In this document: piece by piece, positions 23,019 to 32,006 of the stretch | Position numbering within the stretch: the first letter of the stretch is position 1 | Layout: each line of letters begins with the position of its first letter | Program-made: the position numbers and the translations under genes | The notes under the pieces: model-generated | Seen by the model: the letters and a program-made list of their open reading frames with translations, nothing else | Databases searched by the model: none | Told to the model about the DNA's origin: nothing | NCBI RefSeq assembly: GCF_030815415.1 | Contig: NZ_JAUSWW010000001.1 | Coordinates: 7,316,001-7,380,000 of the forward strand | Source: Streptomyces canus | GTDB lineage: Bacteria > Actinomycetota > Actinomycetes > Streptomycetales > Streptomycetaceae | DNA length: 64,000 nt | Direction: 5' to 3'

Positions 23019-25268
23019 GTGCCACTGCACAAGGACGACCCGAAATCGGTCGGCGGATACAAGCTGGTCGACCGGCTCGGCTCCGGAGGCATGGGGGTCG
23101 TCTACTGGGGCAGATCGCGCTCGGGCCGTGACGTCGCCGTCAAGGTGGTGCACGCCCAGTACGCGGAGGACAAGGTCTTCCGCGCCCGCTTCCGGCACGA
23201 GATCGAGTCCGTCCGCAAGGTCAGCGGCGCCTTCACCGCGCCCGTGGTGGACGCCGACCCGGAGGCGACACGGCCCTGGATGGCGACCCAGTACGTCCCC
23301 GGCAGCTCCCTCGCCGAACGGATCCGCGACCACGGAGCCCTCAAGGGCGCCGAACTGCGGCGGCTGGCCCTGGGGTTGGTGGAGGCGCTGGAGGACATCC
23401 ACCGGGCCGGAGTGGTGCACCGGGACCTCAAGCCCGCCAACGTCCTGATGGCCGAGGACGGGCCGCGCGTCATCGACTTCGGCATCTCCCGCGCCGCGGA
23501 GAACCACCAGACCCTGACCGAGACCGGCCAGATGATCGGCACCCCGCCCTTCATGTCACCGGAACAGTTCACCGACGCCCGCACGGTCGGGCCCGCCTCG
23601 GACGTCTTCTCGCTCGCCGCACTCCTGGTCTTCTCGGCCACCGGACGCGGCCCCTTCGATGCCGACAGCCCGTATCTGACCGCCTTCCGCGTCGTCCACG
23701 AGGCGCCCGGACTGGACGGTGTGCCGCAGCCGTTGCGCCCGGTCCTGGAGCGCTGTCTGGTCAAGGAGGCCGCCGACCGGCCCGGACTGGACGTGCTGGC
23801 CAAGGAGTTCGCCGAGGCCCTGCCCGAGCCCGACCCCATGGACCCGGACACCACGACCCTGCGTCCGGCCGACCTGACGAGGACCGTCGAGGAGACCTAC
23901 GGCGGCGCCGACCCGGCGACGGCGGCCGGCCTGCCCAAGTCCCGCCGCCGGACCCGGAGGGGTCGCCGCCCCCTGCTGGTGACCGTCGGCACGCTGGGCG
24001 CGGTGAGCCTCGGCCTGCTCGGGTACCTGAGCTTCGGCCCGGGATTCTCGGACACCTCCCAGGAGACGAGCTCGACAGCCGCGTCCGGGGCCACTCGCTG
24101 GTCGGCGGTGCCCGAGGGCTGGGAGGCCTGGCAGACGACGATGTTCGAGACCGCGCGGTCGGGCGAGGTCAACCCGCTGGCGAAGGCCGGCGAGGCCACG
24201 AGCGACGCCACCTGCCGGCCGTATGAGGACGCGGTCTACTGCGCGGGCAACACGATCCTCCCGGTCCGCCTGGACGGCCGTACCGGCGCCACCGTCTGGC
24301 GCTCCGCCCTTGCGACCTCCGCCGAGGGCACGGACTCGTCGGGGAACAACTTCGCACTCCTCGGCGTGCGGGACGACGCGATGATCCTGCAGCACGACGT
24401 CTTCGCGGCCGACGGGACCACCAGGTCGAGCATCGTCGCCCTCGACACCGAGACCGGCGACCAGCTGTGGACCCGCGACCGGGGAGGGGCGAGCGTCGAC
24501 CAGCTCATGGCCGGCGACCTCGTCATGACCCCCGACACCAGCGGCCGGCTGGTGACGGCCCGTTCCCCGCGCACCGGCACCGACCGCTGGACCACACAGC
24601 TGCCCTCCGGCGACTACTGCCTGTTCACGACGGCCGGCTCCCGCCTCTACGCGCACTGCTTCCCGGACGACGAGTCCAAGGACGCCGTACTCCTGGAGCT
24701 GGACAAGACCGACGGAACAGTGCGCCGCCGTCTGAGCACCCCGAACGGGAGCGGTCTGCTCGGCACCGTCGACGGCCGTCTCGCCGTGGCCGTCGGGGTC
24801 GACGTGGGCTCCGGCCCGGCGCGTCCCGAGGAGAACACCTTCGACGAGATCCGGCTCCTCGACCCGGACACCGGCGCCACCACCACGACCGAACTCACGC
24901 AGAGCCACAAGGGCTCGATCCGCCTCGCCGCCGGCACCGTCTGGATCACCGGAGCCAATGGCCAGGTCACCGCGGTCTCCCCGCTGACCGGCAGACAGCT
25001 CTGGCAGACCCGGACCAGTGTCGAGGACTCGGGCCGGCCCACCTACGACCCCACCACCCGCACGCTCTACCTGGCCAGCATCAGCGGCCGGGTCGCCGCC
25101 CTCGACTCCCGCAAGGGCACGCTGCTCTGGGAGACCGGCGCCCGAGCCGACCAGCTCGCCAGCGGCGAGACGACCAAGTCCACGGTGTCGCTGGACGGCG
25201 GGGCGGTGGTCGTGAACACACCGAACGGGACGGTCTTCAGCCTGGACCCCGCTCACCCCGAGGGGTGA
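23019..25268 (+). CDS. Ser/Thr protein kinase with extracellular PQQ-like beta-propeller
   Basis: A 749-residue transmembrane kinase. The kinase domain has the glycine loop LGSGGMGVVYWG, catalytic Lys in VAVKVV, HRDLKPANVL, and IDFGIS. A single membrane segment (PLLVTVGTLGAVSLGLLGYLSF in two parts) follows a basic linker at ~residue 320. The outer part has PQQ-type repeats with GDQLWTRD, GRQLWQTR and GTLLWETG. Start GTG 23019 follows GAAGGGGA by about 8 nt and gives MPLHKDDPKSVGGYKLVDRL. A hairpin spans its stop. Substrates are unknown. Confidence 0.9.
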   Translation: MPLHKDDPKSVGGYKLVDRLGSGGMGVVYWGRSRSGRDVAVKVVHAQYAEDKVFRARFRHEIESVRKVSGAFTAPVVDADPEATRPWMATQYVPGSSLAERIRDHGALKGAELRRLALGLVEALEDIHRAGVVHRDLKPANVLMAEDGPRVIDFGISRAAENHQTLTETGQMIGTPPFMSPEQFTDARTVGPASDVFSLAALLVFSATGRGPFDADSPYLTAFRVVHEAPGLDGVPQPLRPVLERCLVKEAADRPGLDVLAKEFAEALPEPDPMDPDTTTLRPADLTRTVEETYGGADPATAAGLPKSRRRTRRGRRPLLVTVGTLGAVSLGLLGYLSFGPGFSDTSQETSSTAASGATRWSAVPEGWEAWQTTMFETARSGEVNPLAKAGEATSDATCRPYEDAVYCAGNTILPVRLDGRTGATVWRSALATSAEGTDSSGNNFALLGVRDDAMILQHDVFAADGTTRSSIVALDTETGDQLWTRDRGGASVDQLMAGDLVMTPDTSGRLVTARSPRTGTDRWTTQLPSGDYCLFTTAGSRLYAHCFPDDESKDAVLLELDKTDGTVRRRLSTPNGSGLLGTVDGRLAVAVGVDVGSGPARPEENTFDEIRLLDPDTGATTTTELTQSHKGSIRLAAGTVWITGANGQVTAVSPLTGRQLWQTRTSVEDSGRPTYDPTTRTLYLASISGRVAALDSRKGTLLWETGARADQLASGETTKSTVSLDGGAVVVNTPNGTVFSLDPAHPEG

Positions 25269-25270
25269 GC
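25251..25270. terminator. Hairpin overlapping the kinase stop codon
   Basis: GCTCACCCC / GGGGTGAGC with a 2-nt centre includes the TGA (25266-25268). It lies in the 18-bp gap between the convergent kinase and nadA genes, so it may terminate both. Confidence 0.6.
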
Positions 25271-25286
25271 GGGCGCCGCAGGAGTC

Positions 25287-26471
25287 CTACGGCAGCGCCA
25301 GCATCCGCTCCAGCGCCAGCTTCGCGAACGCCTCGGTCTCCTTGTCGACCTCGATGCGGTTGACCAGGTTGCCCTCGGCGAGGGACTCCAGGGTCCACAC
25401 GAGGTGGGGGAGGTCGATGCGGTTCATCGTCGAGCAGAAGCAGACCGTCTTGTCGAGGAAGACGATCTCCTTGCCCTCGGGCGCGAAACGGTTCGCGAGC
25501 CGTCGTACGAGATTCAGCTCGGTCCCGATGGCCCACTTGGAGCCGGCCGGAGCGGCCTCCAGGGCCTTGATGATGTACTCGGTCGAGCCGACGTAGTCCG
25601 CCGCGGCCACGACCTCGTGCTTGCACTCGGGGTGCACCAGGACGTTCACGCCCGGGATCCGCTCGCGCACGTCCCGCACCGACTCCAGGCTGAAGCGGCC
25701 GTGCACCGAGCAGTGGCCCCGCCACAGGATCATCTTCGCGGCCCGCAGCTCCTCGGCCGTCAGCCCGCCGTTCGGCTTGTGCGGGTTGTAGAGGACGCAG
25801 TCCTCCAGCGTCATCCCCATGTCCCGCACGGCGGTGTTCCGGCCGAGGTGCTGGTCGGGGAGGAAGAGAACCTTCTCGCCCTGCTCGAAGGCCCACTCAA
25901 GAGCCTTCTTGGCGTTCGACGAGGTGCAGATCGTGCCGCCGTGCTTGCCCGTGAACGCCTTGATGTCCGCGGAGGAGTTCATGTACGAGACGGGCACGAC
26001 CTGCTCGGCTATCCCGGCCTCGGTCAGCACGTCCCAGCACTCGGCGACCTGCTCGGCGGTGGCCATGTCGGCCATCGAGCACCCGGCGGCCAGGTCCGGC
26101 AGCACGACCTTCTGGTCGTCGCCGGTCAGGATGTCCGCGGACTCCGCCATGAAGTGCACACCGCAGAACACGATGTACTCGGCCTCCGGGCGCGCGGCCG
26201 CGTCCCGGGCCAGCTTGAAGGAGTCACCCGTGACGTCGGCGAACTGGATGACCTCGTCGCGCTGGTAGTGGTGGCCGAGCACGAAGACCTTGTCCCCGAG
26301 CTTCTCCTTGGCCGCGCGCGCCCGCTCCACCAGGTCCGGGTCGGACGGCGAGGGCAGGTCGCCGGGGCACTCGACACCCCGCTCGCTCTTCGGGTCGGCC
26401 TCACGGCCGAGGAGCAGCAGGGCGAGAGGAGTCGGCTGTACGTCGAGCTCCGTGGTCTGGGCGGTGGTCAC
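25287..26471 (-). CDS. nadA: Quinolinate synthase
   Basis: A 394-residue 4Fe-4S enzyme condensing iminoaspartate with dihydroxyacetone phosphate in NAD synthesis. Cluster ligands lie in IVFCGVHFMAE, HPECKHEV and VCFCSTMNRI. Other signatures are VFVLGHHYQRDEVIQFADV and EVVPVSYMNSSADIKAF-like text. GTG 26471 (MTTAQTTELDVQPTP) is preferred over GTG 26480 because AAAGGG lies about 9 nt upstream. No nadB or nadC is in view. A 15-bp inverted repeat upstream may regulate it. Confidence 0.95.
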   Translation of the reverse strand: MTTAQTTELDVQPTPLALLLLGREADPKSERGVECPGDLPSPSDPDLVERARAAKEKLGDKVFVLGHHYQRDEVIQFADVTGDSFKLARDAAARPEAEYIVFCGVHFMAESADILTGDDQKVVLPDLAAGCSMADMATAEQVAECWDVLTEAGIAEQVVPVSYMNSSADIKAFTGKHGGTICTSSNAKKALEWAFEQGEKVLFLPDQHLGRNTAVRDMGMTLEDCVLYNPHKPNGGLTAEELRAAKMILWRGHCSVHGRFSLESVRDVRERIPGVNVLVHPECKHEVVAAADYVGSTEYIIKALEAAPAGSKWAIGTELNLVRRLANRFAPEGKEIVFLDKTVCFCSTMNRIDLPHLVWTLESLAEGNLVNRIEVDKETEAFAKLALERMLALP

Positions 26472-26505
26472 GGCACGCACCCTTTCTACTTTTCGTCGAT
26501 CTGAC

Positions 26506-26520
26506 GTTATCTATCATAAC
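26506..26520. promoter_or_regulatory. Inverted repeat GTTAT-CTATC-ATAAC upstream of nadA
   Basis: Perfect 5-bp arms in an AT-rich island unusual for this genome. On the minus strand it contains TATGAT, a good -10 hexamer, so it could be an operator overlapping the nadA promoter. The regulator is unknown. The 218-bp region on to erpA holds no other gene. Confidence 0.5.
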
Positions 26521-26738
26521 CCGGTTCACGTCACTTTGACGACGGTCATAGCGTCGATGTGACATGAATCCCGGCACCGCACCGGCGGGTGATCTTCGGG
26601 CCGCTGTTCGCTTCGTCGCGGGTGTGCGAGCATGAAAGAACAGGCGAAAAGACAAGGCGCGCGGCCCGGAATGAATCCGCGGCCCTGACGGTTGGAACCG
26701 TCGGCAAGCAGTCTCCGTACAACCCGGGAGAGATGTAG

Positions 26739-27095
26739 ATGTCCGTATCGGACGAGAAGACCACTGTCAGCGACGGCATCCTCCTGTCCGACGCCGCCGC
26801 GGCGAAGGTCAAGGCCCTGCTCGACCAGGAAGGCCGTGAGGACCTGGCCCTGCGCGTGGCCGTTCAGCCCGGTGGCTGCTCGGGCCTGCGCTACCAGCTC
26901 TTCTTCGACGAGCGCTCCCTCGACGGCGATGTCGTCAAGGACTTCGGCGGCGTCAAGGTCGTCACCGACCGCATGAGCGCCCCCTACCTCGGCGGTGCCT
27001 CGATCGACTTCGTCGACACCATCGAGAAGCAGGGCTTCACGATCGACAACCCGAACGCGACGGGCTCCTGCGCCTGCGGCGACTCGTTCAACTAG
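26739..27095 (+). CDS. erpA: A-type Fe-S carrier ErpA (HesB/IscA)
   Basis: A 118-residue protein delivering 4Fe-4S clusters to apoproteins. The three cluster Cys residues are in VQPGGCSGLRYQL and GSCACGDSF (C-x(~65)-C-x-C). Start ATG 26739 follows GGGAGAG by about 8 nt. It is divergent from nadA, whose product needs a 4Fe-4S cluster, which may be functional clustering. A strong terminator follows. Confidence 0.93.
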   Translation: MSVSDEKTTVSDGILLSDAAAAKVKALLDQEGREDLALRVAVQPGGCSGLRYQLFFDERSLDGDVVKDFGGVKVVTDRMSAPYLGGASIDFVDTIEKQGFTIDNPNATGSCACGDSFN

Positions 27096-27146
27096 ATCCG
27101 TACGCCCGGCTGCGTCCGCGAGGGCCGGCCGAGTCGATACGACGGT

Positions 27147-27183
27147 GAAGGCGGCGGCCCCCTCCGACAGGGCCGCCGCCTTC
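27147..27183. terminator. Strong terminator after erpA
   Basis: GAAGGCGGCGGCCC / GGGCCGCCGCCTTC form a perfect 14-bp stem with a 9-nt loop, between the convergent erpA and acidic membrane protein genes. Confidence 0.85.
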
Positions 27184-27204
27184 ATGTGTTCCGGAGCGTG
27201 CGGA

Positions 27205-29079
27205 CTACCGCGCCCCGGACGTCTCCGGCAGCCGCGCCCCCGGCTTCTCCATCGGGATCGCCTTGCCGTCCGTGCCCACGACCTGGCGATCACCCAGCGG
27301 CTGCTCCAGCCGCAGTGTCTCGTGGTAGAACTTCGCGATCAGGATGCAGACCTTGTCCGGCAACGGCGTCCCGGTCACCCGGACCGTCACCTTGTCCGAG
27401 CTCTCGACCACGGACGCCTTGTAGTCGGCGCAGACCCCGCCCGTGTAGCTCACGGTCAGCTCGTCGCCCTCGGCGGTGTAGCCACTGACCGTCACATCAT
27501 GGGGCGCCGGCGCCGCGGTCGGCTCGTCGGGGTCCGGACCGGTCGGCCGCGGGCTCGGCTGTCCCGTCGGTTCGCCGGTGGGCGCCGAGGACGGGGTGGC
27601 CGTGGCCAGGTACTTCGGGTCGATCGCGGGATACGTCACCGTGAAGCCGTCCTGCGCGCCGGACGCCCGCACCTCGAACAGCCACGACGGCACCAGCGCC
27701 TGCCGGGCGTCCACGTAGTGCGAGGCCAGCCCGAACACGGCCTTCTCGACCGTGATCGTCTCCTGCTTCGGCGTACTTGTCCCCTCCGATCCGCAGGGCG
27801 CCTCGAGGCGGTCCTTCAGCGGTACGGAGGTGGCGCAGCCGCCGATGCCCATGCGGTGGTCGGTCGCCGGTACCGCGTTCAACTGGTCCAGCGCCTTCTC
27901 GGCGCTCACGACGGGGTACGTGTCGCTCTTCGCCGGCGTCCTCAACTGACCGCTGCCGCCGACCACTTCGCCCTGCGCGTTGACGGTGACCCCGGTCGTC
28001 CAGCCGTGCGTCGGCAGCCCGCCGACCACCGGATCGGCGTTCACCACCCGCTGGGCGCCCATGACCTGGCTCGCGTCGACCTTCGCATCGTCCTGCCCGA
28101 CCGCCTTCAGCACCGGCGCCGCCGCCTTCTTCGCGGCCTCCTCGCTCACCGGGTCGCCGGCCGGTGCGGCGGGGTCGCTCGCACACACCGTCGCGCTCTG
28201 GCAGTCGTCGGTACCCGGCGCGTACCGGTGGAACGTCCACGCCCCCGGAGCCTGCTGGTTCACCTGGAGACTCGGCCCGGCCGCCTCCTGCCCGCCGACC
28301 TTCCAGGCCTTGCCCTCCAGAACGGGCGTCCCCCGCACCCCGAGCGCCTTCGCCAGCCGGGCCACGTCGTCCTCGGTGACCTCGCCGGCCGCCCGGTACA
28401 CGGGGGCCTCGCCGGGACCGTCCGGCAGCGTGCCGGCGGCCTGATAGGTGACGCCGTACGGGTTGGGCTCACCCGGCGCGATGCCGGCCGTGCCGCCGTC
28501 GCCCCCGGTGTACCCGTCGAGGTGGAGCAGCGGGGGAGTGTCATCGCCGTTCGCCCCTGACGTCGTACCGCCACCGCCCGACCCGCCTGCGGCCGAGGTG
28601 GCGAGATACGCCCCACCACCCCCGACGAGCAGCACGGCGGCCGCGACGGAGGCGACGAGCACGGGGGAGCGCCGCCGACCGGCACGCGGAACCTCGTGCT
28701 CGCCGTCCCGGGGGATCTCCTGCTCGGAAGCGCCGGAAACACCGGGCTCGGGAGCTCCGGCAGGTTCGGAAATCTCGGTGGACTCAGAAGCTTCGGAATC
28801 CTTGAGAGCTCCGGCGGGCTCGGGAATCTCATCCGACTCGGGAGTCTCGCTGACCTCGGCGGTCTCGTCCGCCTCGGAAGTCGCAGCGCCCCCGGAAGCC
28901 TCCGGCGCCTGCGCGGTGTCCCCCTGGGGAGCCTCCCCGGGGGCCTCCGTCTCCGGGGCCCCCTCCGCCGCCGTACCGCCGTCTTCGTCGGCGATCTCGG
29001 CGACCCCGGCACCCTCATCGGCGCCCGTGGCCCTGCCGACCTCGGCGTCGTCGTCGTTGTCGGGTCGCTCGGTGTTCAC
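27205..29079 (-). CDS. Large membrane-anchored protein with acidic repetitive N-terminal region
   Basis: A 624-residue protein. Residues ~1-150 are highly acidic, Pro/Ser/Glu-rich and repetitive (SEASESTEISEPAGAPEPG), with basic RRRSP before a single membrane segment (VLVASVAAAVLLVGGGGAYLA). The ~440-residue C-terminal part is extracellular by inference, with Cys residues and no recognised domain; Pro/Thr-rich linkers occur (TGEPTGQPSPRPTGPDPD). GTG 29079 is chosen for an AAGGAG site about 8 nt upstream. It is conserved-looking but its function is unknown. It stands alone between erpA (convergent) and a small gene. Confidence 0.75.
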   Translation of the reverse strand: MNTERPDNDDDAEVGRATGADEGAGVAEIADEDGGTAAEGAPETEAPGEAPQGDTAQAPEASGGAATSEADETAEVSETPESDEIPEPAGALKDSEASESTEISEPAGAPEPGVSGASEQEIPRDGEHEVPRAGRRRSPVLVASVAAAVLLVGGGGAYLATSAAGGSGGGGTTSGANGDDTPPLLHLDGYTGGDGGTAGIAPGEPNPYGVTYQAAGTLPDGPGEAPVYRAAGEVTEDDVARLAKALGVRGTPVLEGKAWKVGGQEAAGPSLQVNQQAPGAWTFHRYAPGTDDCQSATVCASDPAAPAGDPVSEEAAKKAAAPVLKAVGQDDAKVDASQVMGAQRVVNADPVVGGLPTHGWTTGVTVNAQGEVVGGSGQLRTPAKSDTYPVVSAEKALDQLNAVPATDHRMGIGGCATSVPLKDRLEAPCGSEGTSTPKQETITVEKAVFGLASHYVDARQALVPSWLFEVRASGAQDGFTVTYPAIDPKYLATATPSSAPTGEPTGQPSPRPTGPDPDEPTAAPAPHDVTVSGYTAEGDELTVSYTGGVCADYKASVVESSDKVTVRVTGTPLPDKVCILIAKFYHETLRLEQPLGDRQVVGTDGKAIPMEKPGARLPETSGAR

Positions 29080-29230
29080 CGCATCGCTCCTTCGGCCGCG
29101 CATCTGTCCCTATGACCCTGACCCGGCCCTGTCAAAACGGCCGGCTGGAGGGTCGTATCCCACGTCCCCTTTACGGGGGACAGCGATGGGACGCAGCGGG
29201 GGAGCGCATGGTTCCCCGGAAGGCGCTGTT

Positions 29231-29440
29231 TCAGTCGCCGTAGTCCGACATCGCGTCCAGCATCCGGGCGGACTCGGTCGGAACGGTCACGCCGTGGATG
29301 AGGGAGGGGGAGACGGGAAGGGCGGCGACCCGGTCGGGAGCCAGCCAGTGCGGGGCCATCCGGGCACAGTCGCCGAGCAGCGCCGCGAGATCGCCGTCCA
29401 GGTCGGCCGGAACGGGGGCGTGGACCTTGAGGTTCGTCAT
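29231..29440 (-). CDS. Small hypothetical protein
   Basis: A 69-residue protein (MTNLKVHAPVPADLDGDLAA in part, ending MLDAMSDYGD) without a signal peptide, membrane segment or recognised domain. The start ATG 29440 has no ribosome-binding site but TACGGT lies 6 nt upstream on the minus strand (29447-29452), which suggests a leaderless gene and argues for its reality. It lies 131 bp from the divergent adenosine kinase gene. Confidence 0.6.
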   Translation of the reverse strand: MTNLKVHAPVPADLDGDLAALLGDCARMAPHWLAPDRVAALPVSPSLIHGVTVPTESARMLDAMSDYGD

Positions 29441-29446
29441 GACGGC

Positions 29447-29452
29447 ACCGTA
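29447..29452 (-). promoter_or_regulatory. -10 box TACGGT, leaderless promoter
   Basis: TACGGT on the minus strand, then 6 nt, then the ATG of the 69-residue gene. Confidence 0.45.
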
Positions 29453-29571
29453 TGCAGGTCGGAGCCCGCGAAGAAAGATCTACTATCGGGTAGTTTTGGC
29501 GGCTTCAGAGCCCCGTGCCGACCGGGTAGCGTGAACTGTCAATAAACCCTCCCCTCAGGAGAGTCCTCGCC

Positions 29572-30546
29572 GTGCGCATCGCAGTCACCGGCTCCATCGC
29601 CACCGACCACCTCATGACCTTCCCCGGCCGCTTCGCCGACCAGCTCGTCGCGGACCAGTTGCACACGGTCTCGCTCTCCTTCCTGGTCGACAATCTGGAC
29701 GTACGCCGGGGCGGCGTAGGCGCGAACATCGCCTTCGGTATGGGCCAGCTCGGCACCGCCCCGATCCTGATCGGCGCCGCGGGTTTCGACTTCGACGAGT
29801 ACCGCGCCTGGCTGGGCCGCCATGGCGTCGACACCGCGTCCGTCCGTATCTCCGAGACGCTGCACACCGCGCGCTTCGTCTGCACCACCGACGCCGACCA
29901 CAACCAGATCGGCTCCTTCTACACCGGTGCGATGAGCGAGGCCCGCCTCATCGAGCTGAAGACCGTCGCCGACCGCGTGGGCGGCCTCGACCTGGTCCTC
30001 ATCGGCGCCGACGACCCCGAGGCGATGCTCCGGCACACGGAGGAGTGCCGGTCGCGCGGCATTCCGTTCGCCGCGGACTTCTCCCAGCAGATCGCCCGTA
30101 TGAACGGCGACGAGATCCGGATACTGCTGGACGGCGCGACGTACCTGTTCTCCAACGAGTACGAGAAGGGCCTCATCGAGTCGAAGACCGGCTGGACGGA
30201 CGAGGAGATCCTCGCCAAGGTCGGCCACCGGGTCACGACGCTGGGCTCGCGCGGTGTCCGTATCGAGCGGGTCGGCATGGACCCGATCGAGGTCGGCTGC
30301 GCGGAGGAGGAGCGCAAGGCGGATCCCACGGGCGTGGGTGACGCGTTCCGTGCGGGGTTCCTGTCGGGACTGGCGTGGGGGGTGTCCCTGGAGCGCGCTG
30401 CACAGGTCGGGTGCATGCTGGCGACGCTCGTCATCGAGACGGTGGGTACGCAGGAGTACCAGCTGCGTCGGGGGCACTTCATGGAGCGGTTCACCAAGGC
30501 GTACGGGCATGAGGCCGCGGCTGAGGTTCAGGGGTATCTGGGCTGA
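29572..30546 (+). CDS. adoK: PfkB-family adenosine kinase (AdoK-like)
   Basis: A 324-residue ribokinase-fold enzyme, the same length as the mycobacterial adenosine kinase. Shared segments are RIAVTGSIATDHLM, VSLSFLVDNLDVRRGGVGAN, HTARFVCTTDADHNQI and YTGAMSEARLIELK. The PfkB ATP/catalytic motif DPTGVGDAFRAGFLSG carries the catalytic Asp. It should phosphorylate adenosine, or possibly another nucleoside or sugar. GTG 29572 follows AGGAGA by about 8 nt. Confidence 0.87.
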   Translation: MRIAVTGSIATDHLMTFPGRFADQLVADQLHTVSLSFLVDNLDVRRGGVGANIAFGMGQLGTAPILIGAAGFDFDEYRAWLGRHGVDTASVRISETLHTARFVCTTDADHNQIGSFYTGAMSEARLIELKTVADRVGGLDLVLIGADDPEAMLRHTEECRSRGIPFAADFSQQIARMNGDEIRILLDGATYLFSNEYEKGLIESKTGWTDEEILAKVGHRVTTLGSRGVRIERVGMDPIEVGCAEEERKADPTGVGDAFRAGFLSGLAWGVSLERAAQVGCMLATLVIETVGTQEYQLRRGHFMERFTKAYGHEAAAEVQGYLG

Positions 30547-30552
30547 GTCTGC

Positions 30553-30606
30553 CGTCTGCGGGTGCGTGGGGGCTGATCGACACAGCCCCGCGCCCCTTTG
30601 GGTGGG
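30553..30606. repeat. REP-like intergenic element, reverse orientation
   Basis: GACACAGCCCCGCGCCCCTTT read on the minus strand is the AAGGGGCGCGGGGCTGTG core of the family. It fills the gap between convergent adoK and the IscS-TusA gene, where it may act as a terminator. Confidence 0.65.
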
Positions 30607-31983
30607 TCAGGTGAGCCGGCGGATCAGATATGCCGTTCCTTTTTCCGCCGGTTCCTCGCCTACGTAGTCCTGCTCGCGCATCTCGCACCACGCGGGGATG
30701 TCGAGTCGTGCGGCCTCGTCATCTGACAGGACCCGGACCAGGCCGCCCACCGGGACGTCCCCGATGACCTTCGCGAGTTCGATCACGGGGATCGGGCACC
30801 GCTTGCCCAGGGCGTCGACGACGAGCTCGTCCTCCGTCATGACCGCCACCGGCGTCGGCGCGCCCAGCTTCTCCCGTACCCCCGACACCGCCCCCGGCAG
30901 CACGGCGAGGAACCTCTCCACGTCCTCCGCCGTCGCCCCGCGTGGCAACGAGACCCGCACATTCCCCTCACTCAGCACTCCCATCGCCTTCAGCACATGG
31001 CTGGGCGTCAGCGTGCTGCTCGTGCAGGACGAGCCGGACGAAACGGAGAAACCCTCCCGGTCCAGCTCGTGCAGCAGTGTCTCCCCGTCGACATAGAGAC
31101 AGGAGAAGGTGACGATCCCGGGCAACCGCCGCTCCGGATCCCCCACCACCTCCACATCCGGCACCAGCCGCGGCACCCGCACCCGGATCCGCTCCGTCAG
31201 CTCCCGCAGCCGTGTCGCCTCTTGGGCCGCCTCGGCCCGCACGGCCCGCAGCGAGGCCGCCGCCGCGACGATGCCCGGCAGATTCTCGAACCCCGGCGCC
31301 CGCCCCGACTCCCGCTCGTCCACGGGCCCTTGAGCGGCGAACCGCACGCCTTTCCGTACGACGAGCAGCCCGACCCCGGACGGCCCGCCCCACTTGTGCG
31401 CACTGGCCGCCAGCAGCGACCAGTGACCCTCGACCGTCCCCCATCCGAGCGACTGAGCCGCGTCCACGAACAACGGCACCCCGGCCTCCCGGCAGGCCTC
31501 GGCCACGGCGGCGACCGGCTGCTCCGTCCCCACCTCGTGGTTGGCCGACTGGAGGCAGGCCAGCGCGGTGTCCTGCCGGAGCAGAGCCGCGTAGGCCGAG
31601 GGATCCACCCTCCCCGACCGCTCGACCGTCACCCGATCGACCGAACCGCCCTCCCTCTCGTGCACTTCGGCCGAATGGAGCACGGATGAATGTTCAACCG
31701 CTGACACGATCAGGTGACCCCCGACGCGCCGCCGCGCAGCCAGAACACCCGCGATTCCGGTGTGTACGGCGCGTGTGCCGGACGAGGTGAAGGTCAGCTC
31801 ATCAGGACGACACCCGACAGCCTCGGCAGCGGCTTCCCGAGCGGCATCCAGCAACAGCCGGGCCCGCCGCCCTTCTCGATACAACCGCGCAGGATCAGCC
31901 CACCCTTCGTCCAGGGAGGCCAACAGCGCCTGGCGAGCGACGGGATGAAGGGGCGCACTGGAAGCAGCGTCAAAGTAAGACAC
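30607..31983 (-). CDS. Cysteine desulfurase-TusA sulfurtransferase fusion
   Basis: A 458-residue two-domain protein. Residues ~1-375 are an IscS/NifS-like class V PLP enzyme: YFDAASSAPLHPVARQ, AVEHSSVLHSA, the PLP Lys in SAHKWGGPSGVG, and a Cys-containing loop SSGSSCTSSTLTPSHVL for the persulfide. Residues ~385-458 are TusA/SirA-like: VVDALGKRCPIPVIEL with the CPxP sulfur-acceptor Cys. It should extract sulfur from Cys and pass it intramolecularly to the TusA Cys, for tRNA thiolation or another sulfur sink. GTG 31983 has no ribosome-binding site but TAGCGT 6 nt upstream. It lies near erpA and nadA. Confidence 0.9.
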   Translation of the reverse strand: MSYFDAASSAPLHPVARQALLASLDEGWADPARLYREGRRARLLLDAAREAAAEAVGCRPDELTFTSSGTRAVHTGIAGVLAARRRVGGHLIVSAVEHSSVLHSAEVHEREGGSVDRVTVERSGRVDPSAYAALLRQDTALACLQSANHEVGTEQPVAAVAEACREAGVPLFVDAAQSLGWGTVEGHWSLLAASAHKWGGPSGVGLLVVRKGVRFAAQGPVDERESGRAPGFENLPGIVAAAASLRAVRAEAAQEATRLRELTERIRVRVPRLVPDVEVVGDPERRLPGIVTFSCLYVDGETLLHELDREGFSVSSGSSCTSSTLTPSHVLKAMGVLSEGNVRVSLPRGATAEDVERFLAVLPGAVSGVREKLGAPTPVAVMTEDELVVDALGKRCPIPVIELAKVIGDVPVGGLVRVLSDDEAARLDIPAWCEMREQDYVGEEPAEKGTAYLIRRLT

Positions 31984-31989
31984 GCGCCA

Positions 31990-31995
31990 ACGCTA
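31990..31995 (-). promoter_or_regulatory. -10 box TAGCGT, leaderless promoter
   Basis: TAGCGT on the minus strand lies 6 nt before the GTG of the IscS-TusA gene; no Shine-Dalgarno sequence is present. Confidence 0.5.
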
Positions 31996-32006
31996 ACGCC
32001 GTCAGG

